NCBI RefSeq assembly: GCF_904846075.1
Contig: NZ_CAJGZH010000002.1
Span: 248,001 to 312,000 of the forward strand
Origin: Psychrobacter glacincola
GTDB lineage: Bacteria; Pseudomonadota; Gammaproteobacteria; Pseudomonadales; Moraxellaceae
Length of the DNA stretch: 64,000 bases
Direction: 5' to 3'
Numbering within the stretch: the stretch's first letter is position 1; every line of letters begins with the position of its first letter. Below, piece by piece: positions 9,938 through 19,741 of the stretch. The notes under the pieces are model-generated. The model saw nothing but the letters and a program-made list of their open reading frames with translations. It made no database searches and had not been told where the DNA came from. The position numbers and the translations under genes were made by a program.

Positions 9938-10240
9938 CTATACGATGGGGTTATGTACCGTCACCAGCTTAGTGCCATCGGGGAAAGTGGCTTCAACTTG
10001 GACATCGTGTATCATCTCTGCAATGCCTTCCATGACGTCATCGGCAGAGAGATAAGTGGATCCTTCACTCATTAGTTGCGCCACGGTTTTGCCATCACGC
10101 GCGCCTTCCATTAGTAACATGCTAATGTAAGCGATAGACTCAGGATAATTGAGCTTTACACCGCGATTTTTACGACGTTCCGCCACCATGCCTGCGGTAA
10201 ATAGTAAGAGTTTATCTTTCTCTGTAGGATTTAATTGCAT
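9938..10240 (-). CDS. ureA: Urease gamma subunit UreA
   Basis: This 100-residue gamma subunit has the standard length. It starts [23 protein letters not shown], and the later [18 protein letters not shown] is typical of the C-terminus. It is a separate gene ahead of the fused ureBC, 74 bp away, so the predicted enzyme is an (A plus BC) trimer. An AAGGAAG ribosome site stands before the ATG. Confidence 0.97.
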   Translation of the reverse strand: MQLNPTEKDKLLLFTAGMVAERRKNRGVKLNYPESIAYISMLLMEGARDGKTVAQLMSEGSTYLSADDVMEGIAEMIHDVQVEATFPDGTKLVTVHNPIV

Positions 10241-10390
10241 AAAGCTTCCTTAATAATTATTGTGCTTTAAAGACTATGAACCGTTTTTAATCTTCATAAA
10301 GTAAAGGTGCTAAGTTAAATGTACTAAGTAGAGTCATTCTGGTTTGATTCAGCATTGTTCAGGGATGAGAGTATGCAGGAGCACATGGTA

Positions 10391-11380
10391 TTAGGTGTCC
10401 CAAATTCTCGGTCGATGAGGCTCAAGCTTGTACCATTTAGACCTGATAAGCTCGCGGACTTGGTAAAAAGCCTCAAAGCAGGCACGCACATCTACCCCTA
10501 AATAACGGCAATTAATACCTTGAAAATTGTGAGTACAGTGAATAGGTAGTGACTGCGTATCAATGAGATGGCGTATCTCGGTAATAGTGGCATCTAAATA
10601 CTGACCAAGCTTGAGCGGATTATTCTGTAACTCAGGTGCAATGATCTCTGTGCTAGGTATTGCCCAAAAAGAGCCATGCACATGTTGATTATTCAGTCCT
10701 AATGGTGAGGTAAACCAGCGCGTATTTGCTGGCTGGGAGGTGCATTCGCTGACCAATAAATTACTCTCACGCCATATCTCTAAGCGGTTGGCATAATGAC
10801 CATTAGCAAACGTCTCTTGATACGCTTGACGTCCAAATACCGCAATATCCCAAGTCAATAAACTTGCTGTCTTAGCTAAATAAAAGCGGCTATTGGCATT
10901 AGAGTTGGAATAATCGTAATAAATGCTTTCTTGAGGTAGCCATTCAAGGACAGCGTGATCATCGAGGCGGGCGTCGATATGCTGTTCTGCGCTGACAACA
11001 TCATTAAAACAGTCGTTAGAAGTGTTGCTGTTTGCCGATTGAGTACCGTTGTTAAATTTTGATGAGTCGCTGGGTCTAGAGGATCGCAACGATTTGCGTT
11101 GCCCGTACCATTTTCCGGCTCCAGGGGTGGTAATCACCGCATGGCTATTAGAGTGTAGGTTAAACTCCAATGTTAAGCGGTCATCATCGGCGATACCAGC
11201 AGGAGGATACAACACATAAATATGGCAAATCCCTGCTTGGCTGTTATCAGTACTATCAGGCTCAGGATACAGCGCGCGCTGCACCATGAGTGCGCCAGTA
11301 TGGGCACGATGACACAGCCGAGTTTTTGCAGCAGTAGAGGCGCAGTCGAAATGGAGCTGTAGTGAGGATTGCCAAGTCAA
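10391..11380 (-). CDS. ureD: Urease accessory protein UreD
   Basis: UreD (UreH) docks on apo-urease and provides a channel for Ni2+ transfer. The 329-residue protein has the family features LTLEFNLHSNSHAVITTPGAGKWY, LEWLPQESIYYD and a C-terminal region ending in RPRIW. A polar Ser/Asn-rich insertion of about 35 residues (near 100-135) makes it longer than the usual 270-290. It is the first urease gene, 44 bp after urtE on the same strand, so transport and enzyme genes are probably co-transcribed. Confidence 0.93.
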   Translation of the reverse strand: MTWQSSLQLHFDCASTAAKTRLCHRAHTGALMVQRALYPEPDSTDNSQAGICHIYVLYPPAGIADDDRLTLEFNLHSNSHAVITTPGAGKWYGQRKSLRSSRPSDSSKFNNGTQSANSNTSNDCFNDVVSAEQHIDARLDDHAVLEWLPQESIYYDYSNSNANSRFYLAKTASLLTWDIAVFGRQAYQETFANGHYANRLEIWRESNLLVSECTSQPANTRWFTSPLGLNNQHVHGSFWAIPSTEIIAPELQNNPLKLGQYLDATITEIRHLIDTQSLPIHCTHNFQGINCRYLGVDVRACFEAFYQVRELIRSKWYKLEPHRPRIWDT

Positions 11381-11424
11381 AATTGTATTCCCTTTTATAA
11401 AGTGTCTTTTTATAAAGTTTCCTT

Positions 11425-12123
11425 TTAGATTGCCACCAACTCTTGAATATTGTTTTTTGCCATGTCACATCCAGCCCCCTGAGCTACGACTTGTCCTCTA
11501 GAAAGCACGGTATAGTTATCGGCAAGCTCTTCTGCAAACTCATAAAACTGCTCGACTAAAACAATTGCCATATCGCCTTTATTAGCAAGACTACGAATGA
11601 CTCTACCAATGTCTTTAATAATGGACGGTTGGATACCTTCAGTCGGCTCATCAAGTACTAGTACTCGAGGCTCTGATGCAAGCGCACGAGCAATAGCGAG
11701 TTGCTGCTGCTGACCGCCAGATAGATCGCCACCACGGCGATGCTTCATCTCGTCCAGCACTGGAAATATATCATACAAGTGTTTGGGTACTTTACTTGCT
11801 TTTCGTTGAGAAAATTTCGCCATTCCAATCAGAATGTTTTCTTCAACGGTCAAAGTAGAAAATATATCACGTCCTTGCGGCACATAAGCGAGTCCTGCGC
11901 GCACACGTTGCTCAGGTGTCATCTGACTAATATCCTTACCGTCCAATAAAATCTCACCTGATTTGATTGGTAGGATGCCCATCAAGCATTTAAGCAAGGT
12001 GGTTTTACCGACGCCATTACGACCCAGTACCACGCTACATTCTCCTACAGGGGCGGCGAGGGTGACATCACGTAAAATGTGACTGCCACCGTAATATTGA
12101 TTTATGGCATTGATTTCTAACAT
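11425..12123 (-). CDS. urtE: Urea ABC transporter ATPase UrtE
   Basis: This is one of two ATPases of the urea importer, equivalent to LivF. It has 232 residues, with Walker A GRNGVGKTT, signature LSGGQQQQLAIARAL and Walker B VLVLDEPTEGIQPS. The GIQPS extension is characteristic of UrtE. It follows urtD by about 60 bp and precedes ureD. Confidence 0.94.
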   Translation of the reverse strand: MLEINAINQYYGGSHILRDVTLAAPVGECSVVLGRNGVGKTTLLKCLMGILPIKSGEILLDGKDISQMTPEQRVRAGLAYVPQGRDIFSTLTVEENILIGMAKFSQRKASKVPKHLYDIFPVLDEMKHRRGGDLSGGQQQQLAIARALASEPRVLVLDEPTEGIQPSIIKDIGRVIRSLANKGDMAIVLVEQFYEFAEELADNYTVLSRGQVVAQGAGCDMAKNNIQELVAI

Positions 12124-12186
12124 ATAAGCACCTCTATTTTTTAGGTCTATTTCTAAGTGTTACTATTTGTTATCGACCTGAGCTTA

Positions 12187-13143
12187 TTACCGACCCAAAT
12201 AGGTCTCAATAACGGCCTCATTATTCTGTACTTCACTCAACGTGCCTTCAGCCAAAATAGCGCCATTTGCCAAAACCGTTACTTTCTCACTTATGGCATC
12301 AATAAAGGTCATGTCATGCTCAACCACGATCAAGGTGTGATTCTTTTTAAGGCGTAGACATAACTCAGCGGTATGTTCAGTTTCGGCATCGGTCATGCCT
12401 GCTACTGGTTCATCAAGTAAGATAAGTTTTGGTCTTTGCATCAGTAACATTCCAATCTCTAGCCACTGCTTTTGACCATGAGACAATAATCCTGCTGGCT
12501 TGTTAATCAGCTCTTTTAGGCGTATTTGATCAAGCGTTGAGTCAAGGGTATCTTGGATTTCTGTGTCAATACGAGTAAACCAGCTCTTTGATACCCGTTT
12601 GTCCTTTGGCGCAGCCAGCATTAAGTTATCAAGTACGGTAAATTTCTCAAATACGGTAGGTTTTTGAAACTTACGGCCAATGCCTGCTTCCGCTATTTCT
12701 TCGGTAGATAGTTTGGCTAAATTATGTACTTGACCGAAAAATGCACTGCCTTTAGTGGGGCGCGTTTTACCCGTAATAACATCCATTAAAGTTGTTTTGC
12801 CTGCGCCATTAGGGCCGATGATGCAGCGTAGCTCGCCTGCCTCAATGTATAAAGATAAATCATTGAGTGCGCGGAACGAGTCAAACCACACGCTAACGTC
12901 TTCTAAATACAGCGCAATACCATGTCTCATATCTGGCCCTGATTTGGGAACAGGATGCGCTAAGCCTCCTCTATCTCCGTAATCTTCAGCCAAAGTAGTG
13001 ACTGGTCGGGTAGGCATGTTTTCTGCGACCGTTATGTGTGGTGTATTTTTAGATTTTTTCATTGGATTATTGATACTAGGATTGTTTTTAACAAGCGTAT
13101 CGTTAGTAACTTTTTGGGAAGTAGCAGCATTAGTTATTAACAT
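12187..13143 (-). CDS. urtD: Urea ABC transporter ATPase UrtD
   Basis: This is the second urea-importer ATPase (LivG-like), with 318 residues. About 75 residues of polar N-terminal extension precede the ATPase core, whose Walker A is GPNGAGKTT. The signature region is LLSHGQKQWLEIGM and Walker B is LILLDEPVAGMT. The extension is longer than usual for the family, although the HGIALYLEDVSVWFD start of the core is standard. Its ATG shares one base with the urtC stop (TAATG), which implies translational coupling. Confidence 0.93.
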   Translation of the reverse strand: MLITNAATSQKVTNDTLVKNNPSINNPMKKSKNTPHITVAENMPTRPVTTLAEDYGDRGGLAHPVPKSGPDMRHGIALYLEDVSVWFDSFRALNDLSLYIEAGELRCIIGPNGAGKTTLMDVITGKTRPTKGSAFFGQVHNLAKLSTEEIAEAGIGRKFQKPTVFEKFTVLDNLMLAAPKDKRVSKSWFTRIDTEIQDTLDSTLDQIRLKELINKPAGLLSHGQKQWLEIGMLLMQRPKLILLDEPVAGMTDAETEHTAELCLRLKKNHTLIVVEHDMTFIDAISEKVTVLANGAILAEGTLSEVQNNEAVIETYLGR

Positions 13144-14213
13144 TATTCTTTTTCCTTTTTAAAACGATCAAGTACGCCAATGATGCCGTTAGGGAGAAAT
13201 AAAGTAACCACCACAAATAATCCACCTAGAATAAGTAACCAAAACTCCGGATAGGCGACGGTAAAATACGTTTTAATCACATTAATTGTACCAGCGCCTA
13301 CAATGGCACCGATTAATGAACCTCTACCTCCAGCAGCCACCCATACTGCCATCTCGATAGAGTTGACGGGGTTCATCTCACCTGGATTAATGATGCCAAC
13401 TTGCGGTACATATAGAGCACCAGCGATACCAGCTATTATTGCAGACAATACCCAAGCTGAAAGCTTGTACCAAAGCGTGCGATAGCCTAAATACTGCAAG
13501 CGATTTTCACTATCACGAATGGCACCGAGCACGCGCCCATAAGGCTGGCTCATCAGATAGCGTAGTCCAAGATATGACAGTAGCAGCGCCAAAGCAGTCG
13601 TAAAACACAGTACAGCCCTCGTTGAAGAGGCAGTGATGTCATAACCTAGTAGCGTAGTAAAACCTGTGAAACCATTGTTACCACCAAAGCCTGTTTCGTT
13701 ACGGAAGAATAATAAGGCTGCCGCGTAAGTCATGGCCTGAGTAATAATCGAAAAATAAACCCCTTTAATTTTTGAGCGAAAGGCAAAGAAACCAAATATA
13801 AAAGCGACCAGACCGGGAACTAGCACCACTAAAGCCATCGCCCACCAGAAATGTTGAGTGCCTGCCCAGTACCACGGCAATTCGGTCCAACTCAAAAAAC
13901 GCATAAAATCTGGCAAGTCCGTGCCAGCAGTTTCACGCGTCAAGTACATACCAAAAGCATAACCTCCTAGCGCAAAATAAAGACCATGACCTAAGCTTAG
14001 AATGCCGGCATAGCCCCAGACCAAGTCTAAAGCCAGTGCTACCATAGCGAGCGCCATTATTTTACCAATCAAAGTTATCCAATAAGCAGACAGGTGAAAA
14101 CTAGAGGTTTCAGGTAATAAATGGAGCCAAGGCAATATCAGTAGCACTAAAAAACACAAACCAATCAGAATGGCATTACGTGGGGAATCAGATAATAATT
14201 GAGTCAAACGCAT
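13143..14213 (-). CDS. urtC: Urea ABC transporter permease UrtC
   Basis: This LivM-like inner-membrane permease forms the urea channel with UrtB. I start at the ATG at 14213 (MRLTQLLSD, 356 residues) rather than the upstream 14234 codon, because AAGGAG lies 7 bases before it. About ten hydrophobic segments follow, with family motifs such as LDLVWGYAGILSLGHGLYFALGGYA and GRGSLIGAIVGA. The urtB stop codon sits inside its ribosome-binding site. Confidence 0.93.
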   Translation of the reverse strand: MRLTQLLSDSPRNAILIGLCFLVLLILPWLHLLPETSSFHLSAYWITLIGKIMALAMVALALDLVWGYAGILSLGHGLYFALGGYAFGMYLTRETAGTDLPDFMRFLSWTELPWYWAGTQHFWWAMALVVLVPGLVAFIFGFFAFRSKIKGVYFSIITQAMTYAAALLFFRNETGFGGNNGFTGFTTLLGYDITASSTRAVLCFTTALALLLSYLGLRYLMSQPYGRVLGAIRDSENRLQYLGYRTLWYKLSAWVLSAIIAGIAGALYVPQVGIINPGEMNPVNSIEMAVWVAAGGRGSLIGAIVGAGTINVIKTYFTVAYPEFWLLILGGLFVVVTLFLPNGIIGVLDRFKKEKE

Positions 14214-14223
14214 GAGGTTCTCC

Positions 14224-16023
14224 TTAATCCACAAAACGGCCTTTGAGGGCGAATAAACCTTGTGGACGTTTTTGAATAAACAAAATCACAAGAACCAGTA
14301 ACACAATCTTAGCCATCACAGCACCAATGCCAATCTCAAGCACCGTACCACTGACACCAAGACCTAAAGATGCCAATACCGCGCCCCATACTTGCCCAAC
14401 ACCGCCAACCACGACGACTAAGAACGCATCAATAATATAAGTTTGACCTAAGTCGGGTCCGACGTTGCCCACTTGTGCTAGAGCGCAGCCAGCGAGACCG
14501 GCCAACCCTGAACCAAGGCCGAATGCCAACATGTCGATGCGAGCAGAGGAGATACCAACTGCACGTGCCATTTGCCGGTTTTGAGTCACAGCGCGCACAA
14601 ATAGCCCGAAACGAGTCTTGTTAAGTAAATACACCAGTAGCATAAGAATAATGATGGTAAAGCCGATAATAGCGATGCGGTTGAAGGGAAGCACAAGGCT
14701 CGAGGAGACTTGATAGGCACCGCTCAACCAGTCGACATTGCTGACTTCGACATTTTGCGCGCCAAATATCATCCGAACTAACTGCATGAGAATCAGACTG
14801 ACACCGAAAGTTGCCAGTAAGGTTTCAAGCTCACGACCGTAAAGCGGGCGAATAATGATTCGTTCGATAATCATGCCTATAATGGCACTGACTAAGAAAG
14901 CGACGGGTATAGCGGCAACCAAATACCATCCAGTCATACTAGGAAAATACGCTTGAAAGAGATTTTGCACCATATAAGTGGCGTAAGCACCAATCATAAT
15001 GAGCTCACCATGAGCCATATTGATGACACCCAGTAGCCCAAAAGTAATGGCCAGCCCTAATGCCGCCAGTAGTAAGATACTTGCCGTACTAAGCCCCGTG
15101 AATAGATGACCTATCCAAGTACTGAGGGTAATGCGCTGCTCAATACTTTCTTCAGCGTCTAACAGCGCAGATTTGAGTACAGGATCGATATCATTTGCCG
15201 TCAATGCTTTTTTGACATCAACTAAGACTTGCGGGCTATCGCTATCAGCGAGCACAGTAAGCGCGGCAATTTGGGTAGTAACGTCGCCATCTCTAAAATC
15301 AATCCTCGCTTGTAAAGTACTCAACGCTGTTTTGACGTCGTCGTCTTCCTCATTAGTGGTAGCAGTACTTATGAGTGCTGGATCTAGCTGTTCGATATTG
15401 TCCGCTAAGATGGCAACTGCCTGCACACGTTGCGTAGGATCGTTTGACTCAAGCTTAACCTTGGCTTGTCCAAATACTAAGGCTGAGCGTAGCGTATTGG
15501 TCAAAGTCACTTGCGCCAAGTCACTAGGCCACTCGGTGGTCAGCTGCTTAGCAGGATAAGTAAATAGCTCATCTTCGCTGTTAAGTAGGTAGGTTTGCCC
15601 ACCATTACCTTGGTACAGCTCATCGTTTTTTATCAGCTCAACTAAAGTATCCAAACTCTCAACTGACCCCGGCCACTGGTTGAGCATGGTTTGGCGAATG
15701 GTGAAGTCAGCAGCAACGAACTGCTCGATAGCATCCCCTTTACTTATCGCAAGATTAGCTGGCGTAGTAAGAGACTGCTTGTTTTGAGCAAGCAAGGTGT
15801 CGTCTTGAGCAAGTAAGGTCTCTTCACTTACAGCATTGGATGTCGCTGCCACAGTATTAGTCGATAGTTTCTCGCCATGGCTGTGTACTGCTGATGTCTC
15901 GTGAGCATGAGCAGCTGATGTGATAGCAATGAGGAGGAGTAAAGATAGTAAGGCGAGTATAAAAGTCTTGTTAAAATAATTGGCTTGCGCGTCACTTTTA
16001 TAATAGGAAGGGTAATGTGACAT
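14224..16023 (-). CDS. urtB: Urea ABC transporter permease UrtB
   Basis: This LivH-like permease has 599 residues. A cleavable signal peptide (helix to about residue 38, then AHAHETSAVHSHG) leads into an extracytoplasmic domain of about 250 residues. That domain contains helical repeats such as AVAILADNIEQLDP and AALTVLADSDSPQ. The C-terminal half is the membrane permease with LGLAITFGLLGVINMAHGELIMIGAY. The N-terminal extension is known in proteobacterial UrtB; the short His-containing linker after the signal peptide is a local feature. An AAAGGAACC ribosome site precedes the start. Confidence 0.93.
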   Translation of the reverse strand: MSHYPSYYKSDAQANYFNKTFILALLSLLLLIAITSAAHAHETSAVHSHGEKLSTNTVAATSNAVSEETLLAQDDTLLAQNKQSLTTPANLAISKGDAIEQFVAADFTIRQTMLNQWPGSVESLDTLVELIKNDELYQGNGGQTYLLNSEDELFTYPAKQLTTEWPSDLAQVTLTNTLRSALVFGQAKVKLESNDPTQRVQAVAILADNIEQLDPALISTATTNEEDDDVKTALSTLQARIDFRDGDVTTQIAALTVLADSDSPQVLVDVKKALTANDIDPVLKSALLDAEESIEQRITLSTWIGHLFTGLSTASILLLAALGLAITFGLLGVINMAHGELIMIGAYATYMVQNLFQAYFPSMTGWYLVAAIPVAFLVSAIIGMIIERIIIRPLYGRELETLLATFGVSLILMQLVRMIFGAQNVEVSNVDWLSGAYQVSSSLVLPFNRIAIIGFTIIILMLLVYLLNKTRFGLFVRAVTQNRQMARAVGISSARIDMLAFGLGSGLAGLAGCALAQVGNVGPDLGQTYIIDAFLVVVVGGVGQVWGAVLASLGLGVSGTVLEIGIGAVMAKIVLLVLVILFIQKRPQGLFALKGRFVD

Positions 16024-16050
16024 GATGGTTCCTTTTTTGCAGTCAACACT

Positions 16051-16097
16051 CCTTTAACCTCTACTAAAAACTGTTTTATCAGTAGAGGAGCTAAAGG
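16051..16097 (-). other. Intercistronic hairpin between urtA and urtB
   Basis: On the transcribed strand, CCTCTACT pairs with AGTAGAGG, extended by CTTTA/TAAAG either side of a short bulge. The loop is about 15 bases. No T run follows, so it is more likely an mRNA-stabilising or partial-termination element than a full terminator. Such hairpins commonly raise the level of the binding-protein transcript over the permease transcript. Confidence 0.5.
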
Positions 16098-16161
16098 GTT
16101 GCTGGTTTTGATACCATTAAGGGGCTAAGGATTAGGGACTAAGGCTTGGGTGATCACAACC

Positions 16162-17526
16162 TTATTTAGGAATGTATTGACTCCATGGCTCAGCACGAAT
16201 GACTTTTGGAGTTTTGCTGATCACATCGAACTGACCATCGGCACGGATTTGACCGATCATGACAGGCTTCCATAAATGATGGTTTTCCTCATCCATTTTC
16301 AATGTATACCCTGATGGCGCGTCAAAAGTCTGACCTCCCATACTAATGCGCACTTTATCGACATTAGTCGTACCAGCTTTTTCGACTGCTTGTTTCCACA
16401 TATTGATACCCACGTAGGTGGCTTCCATAGGATCATTGGTCACGACTTTGTCAGCATTGGGTAGCTTATGATCCAGCGCATATTTCTTATACTTTTTAGT
16501 GAAGTCGCTGTTGACAGGATTTTTAACCGACATAAAGTAGTTCCATGACGCTAAATGCCCTTGCAATAAGCTGGTATCGATACCGCGAAGCTCTTCTTCT
16601 CCCACTGAGAATGCCATGACTGGGATATCAGACGCTTTAATACCTTGGTTGGCAAGCTCACGATAAAAAGGTACGTTTGAATCCCCATTAATGGTAGAGA
16701 TAACCGCCGTCTTTTTACCAGTAGAGAAGCTTTTAATATTGCCAACGATGGTCTGATAGTTGCTAAAACCGAAAGGGGTGTACTCTTCCATGATATCTGT
16801 TTCAGCGACGCCTTTAGATTTTAAGAAAGCCCGCAGTATCTGGTTAGTAGTCCGAGGATAAACATAATCTGTCCCAAGTAAGACAAAGCGTTCTGCACTA
16901 CCACCCTCTGGACTCATTAAGTATTCAACGGCAGGAATAGCTTGTTGGTTTGGTGCAGCACCAGTGTAGAAAATGTTTTCTGACTGTTCTTGACCCTCAT
17001 ACTGCACGGGGTAGAACATGAGGCCATTTAGTTCTTCAACGACAGGTAGCACAGACTTACGTGATACCGACGTCCAACCCCCAAATATCACATCCACTTT
17101 ATCTTGGGTTAACAGCTGACGAGCTTTTTCAGCGAATAACGGCCAATCAGAAGCGGGATCTACGACGATTGGCTCTAGCTGCTTACCTAACACACCGCCA
17201 TTGGCATTAATTTCATCAATGGTCATGAGCGCCGTATCTTTTAATGACGTCTCAGAGATGGCCATCGTTCCAGATAAAGAATGCAAGATACCAACTTTGA
17301 TGGTGTCACCATCTGCCGCAGTGGTAGCAGCCGTCTCAGAGGTGTCCGTTTTTGTGGCGGTAGAATTGGTTTCTGCACTGGTTTCCGCAGGTTTTTGACA
17401 ACCCATAAGACTTAAGCTGCCGACAACGGCTACTGCTAGTAGAGACAAACGTGATGTCAATTTTGAGTCGATACGATAATTTGTACTTATAGGAGTAGCA
17501 GTGATAAGCGTTGGCAATAAAGACAT
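16162..17526 (-). CDS. urtA: Urea ABC transporter substrate-binding lipoprotein UrtA
   Basis: This periplasmic urea-binding protein of the Leu/Ile/Val-binding family is anchored as a lipoprotein. I start at the ATG at 17526 (MSLLPTLI, 454 residues) because GGAG lies 7 bases upstream. The open frame to 17580 has no such support. The signal ends in the lipobox LSLMGC (Cys43). A Thr/Ala-rich linker then leads to VGILHSLSGTMAISETSLKD and later FYPVQYEGQEQSENIFYTGAAPNQQ, typical of UrtA. It heads the urt-ure locus. Confidence 0.94.
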   Translation of the reverse strand: MSLLPTLITATPISTNYRIDSKLTSRLSLLAVAVVGSLSLMGCQKPAETSAETNSTATKTDTSETAATTAADGDTIKVGILHSLSGTMAISETSLKDTALMTIDEINANGGVLGKQLEPIVVDPASDWPLFAEKARQLLTQDKVDVIFGGWTSVSRKSVLPVVEELNGLMFYPVQYEGQEQSENIFYTGAAPNQQAIPAVEYLMSPEGGSAERFVLLGTDYVYPRTTNQILRAFLKSKGVAETDIMEEYTPFGFSNYQTIVGNIKSFSTGKKTAVISTINGDSNVPFYRELANQGIKASDIPVMAFSVGEEELRGIDTSLLQGHLASWNYFMSVKNPVNSDFTKKYKKYALDHKLPNADKVVTNDPMEATYVGINMWKQAVEKAGTTNVDKVRISMGGQTFDAPSGYTLKMDEENHHLWKPVMIGQIRADGQFDVISKTPKVIRAEPWSQYIPK

Positions 17527-17600
17527 ATATTTCTCCAGAAAGATAAAGTAGCAGCATGGTAGGCCGAGTGAACGAGCCATTCCTAACTATTATTAATACT

Positions 17601-17615
17601 TCAATATCTATGCCA
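17601..17615 (-). promoter_or_regulatory. Candidate sigma-54 promoter for urtA
   Basis: The reverse strand reads TGGCATAGATATTGA, which has the -24 GG and -12 G spacing of the sigma-54 consensus. The -12 GC is GA here. It would place a transcript start near 17590, about 63 nt before the urtA ATG. The imperfect -12 element lowers confidence; the NtrC-like boxes just upstream raise it. Confidence 0.45.
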
Positions 17616-17634
17616 ATATAAAATACTAGACAAA

Positions 17635-17723
17635 TGCACCAATATTGGTCTTTATCAGGAGCTAGGGCACTTTTGTGCACCATAATTGGTTTTTATGATT
17701 TTCTATGCACCATTTATGTCTGG
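17635..17723 (-). promoter_or_regulatory. Three NtrC-like boxes upstream of urtA
   Basis: Three related elements begin at 17635, 17676 and 17706: TGCACCAATATTGGTCTT, TGCACCATAATTGGTTTT and TGCACCATTTATGTCT. The first two approach the dyad TGCACCnnnnTTGGTGCA recognised by NtrC-type enhancer-binding proteins; the third keeps one half-site. Relative to the candidate sigma-54 start they centre near -53, -95 and -125. This resembles the layout of nitrogen-regulated enhancers. The stretch from 17724 to the next gene at 18057 shows nothing else I can support. Confidence 0.55.
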
Positions 17724-18056
17724 TTAAGGAATGCTAAAGCGGTATAAAAAATGATGACATCAGAAGCGATGTTTTTTTTTGAGTTCAGGAAGTGTGAACA
17801 GAAGGAAATTAAGAAGCAAACGTACTAAATGATGTCAACTTAACTAAAGGTAGGTTTTTTTTAGCTAAAGCACGTTAGCCATTAGGCTTGGTAGCTAGCT
17901 TGGGATGAAGTCTGACATTTAGTTTTTATAATAGGATGCTGATCTATGCTGAAGAAACCGTAAATTCACCCTGCGTAAGTAAAATATTTATTCGCTTATT
18001 TGTACCAGTACCAGTAAAATGCGAGACTGTTTTCTACACGAGTTTATGAGTAACCA

Positions 18057-19673
18057 ATGATACGTTTAACTGAAATTAAATTGCCATTAAATCATGCACC
18101 TGAAGATTTAACGACTGCGATAACGACAAAACTTAAAATCTCTGCTGAGCAAATGGCGTCATTTGTGATGTTTAAACGTGGTTATGATGCTCGTAATAAA
18201 AGAAATATCCAATTAATTTATACGCTAGACATCACCCTGACCGACTCGGATTTAACCAATGATTTACTGGTTCAATTTGAGTCAGACAACTATGTTAAGC
18301 CAACACCAGATACCAGCTACAAATATTTAGGTGAAGCGCCAGAGAATTTAACTGAGCGTCCTGTTGTTATTGGTTTTGGTCCTTGTGGATTAATGGCTGG
18401 ACTCACCCTTGCTCAAATGGGTTTTAAACCTATTATCATTGAACGTGGTAATGAAGTCAGACAACGCACCAAAGACACCTTTGGCTTTTGGCGTCAGCGC
18501 AAATTAAACACAGAATCTAACGTACAGTTCGGTGAAGGCGGAGCGGGTACTTTTTCTGACGGTAAATTATATAGCCAAGTGAAAGATCCCAATCATTATG
18601 GCCGTAAAGTCATGACTGAATTTGTAAAAGCTGGCGCACCAGATGAGATTTTATTTGTCAGTAAGCCGCACATAGGTACTTATAAGTTAGTCACCATGGT
18701 AGAAAAAATGCGTGCCGAGATCATAGCACTCGGTGGGGAAGTCCGTTTTGCGACTCGCGTAGACGACTTGCACATCACTGACTCAAAAGTAACAGGCGTG
18801 ACCCTTAATACTGGCGAAACCTTAAAAACCAACCATGTTGTTCTTGCTGTTGGTCATAGCGCCCGAGACACTTTTGAGATGATCCATGATAAAGGTGTGT
18901 ATATTGAAGCAAAACCTTTTTCAATTGGCATTAGGATTGAACATAAACAGTCAACCATAGACCAAGCACGCTTTGGTGACAATGCTGGAAACGAGATACT
19001 TGGCGCTGCGGATTACAAACTGGTTCATCATTGTAAAAATGGTCGTTCTGTTTATAGCTTCTGTATGTGTCCAGGTGGAACCGTTGTTGCCGCTGCATCA
19101 GAAGAAGGCCGTGTTGTCACTAATGGTATGAGCCAATATTCAAGAAATGAGCGTAACGCCAACAGTGCTATTGTGGTAGGTATCGACCCAGAGCGAGATT
19201 ACCCAAACCATCCCCTTGCTGGCATTGACTTACAAAGACAATTAGAAAGCTTAGCATTTGAATTAGGCGGCAAAGACTACAACGCACCAGCGCAAACCAT
19301 TGGTGACTTCTTAAAAGGCAAACCAGACTCAGAATTAGGCGATGTAAAACCGTCTTACACTCCTGGTATTACCTTAACCGACTTAAGCAAAGCGTTACCT
19401 GAATTTGCCGTGGATGCCATACGTGAAGCCATTCCAGCGTTTAATAAAAAAATCCAAGGATTTTCATCTGATGATGGGTTACTCACTGGCGTAGAAACCA
19501 GAACATCGTCACCAATCAGCATTAAACGCAATAAAGAATTCCAAAGCATTAACACCAAAGGCTTATTCCCTGCAGGTGAAGGCGCAGGATACGCAGGTGG
19601 CATATTATCAGCAGGGATTGATGGCATTAAAGTGGCAGAAGCCGTGGCAAAATCGATGTTGAACCTAGAGTAA
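18057..19673 (+). CDS. NAD(P)/FAD-dependent oxidoreductase (COG2509-like)
   Basis: This 538-residue flavoprotein has an N-terminal region of about 90 residues, then a dinucleotide-binding motif VVIGFGPCGLMAGLTLAQMG with a following acidic residue. Other family segments are FGEGGAGTFSDGKLYSQVKDP and, near the end, GLFPAGEGAGYAGGILSAGIDGIKVAEAV. It belongs to the uncharacterised FAD-dependent dehydrogenases of COG2509. The substrate is unknown to me. It appears monocistronic, divergent from urtA, with a terminator about 70 bp downstream. No clear ribosome-binding site is seen before the ATG. Confidence 0.85.
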   Translation: MIRLTEIKLPLNHAPEDLTTAITTKLKISAEQMASFVMFKRGYDARNKRNIQLIYTLDITLTDSDLTNDLLVQFESDNYVKPTPDTSYKYLGEAPENLTERPVVIGFGPCGLMAGLTLAQMGFKPIIIERGNEVRQRTKDTFGFWRQRKLNTESNVQFGEGGAGTFSDGKLYSQVKDPNHYGRKVMTEFVKAGAPDEILFVSKPHIGTYKLVTMVEKMRAEIIALGGEVRFATRVDDLHITDSKVTGVTLNTGETLKTNHVVLAVGHSARDTFEMIHDKGVYIEAKPFSIGIRIEHKQSTIDQARFGDNAGNEILGAADYKLVHHCKNGRSVYSFCMCPGGTVVAAASEEGRVVTNGMSQYSRNERNANSAIVVGIDPERDYPNHPLAGIDLQRQLESLAFELGGKDYNAPAQTIGDFLKGKPDSELGDVKPSYTPGITLTDLSKALPEFAVDAIREAIPAFNKKIQGFSSDDGLLTGVETRTSSPISIKRNKEFQSINTKGLFPAGEGAGYAGGILSAGIDGIKVAEAVAKSMLNLE

Positions 19674-19741
19674 GAGCGGCTCTAAACGGTAAGCAAATCC
19701 TAATATTAAAACGCTTACCTAGATAAAAGCATGCGATTGAT

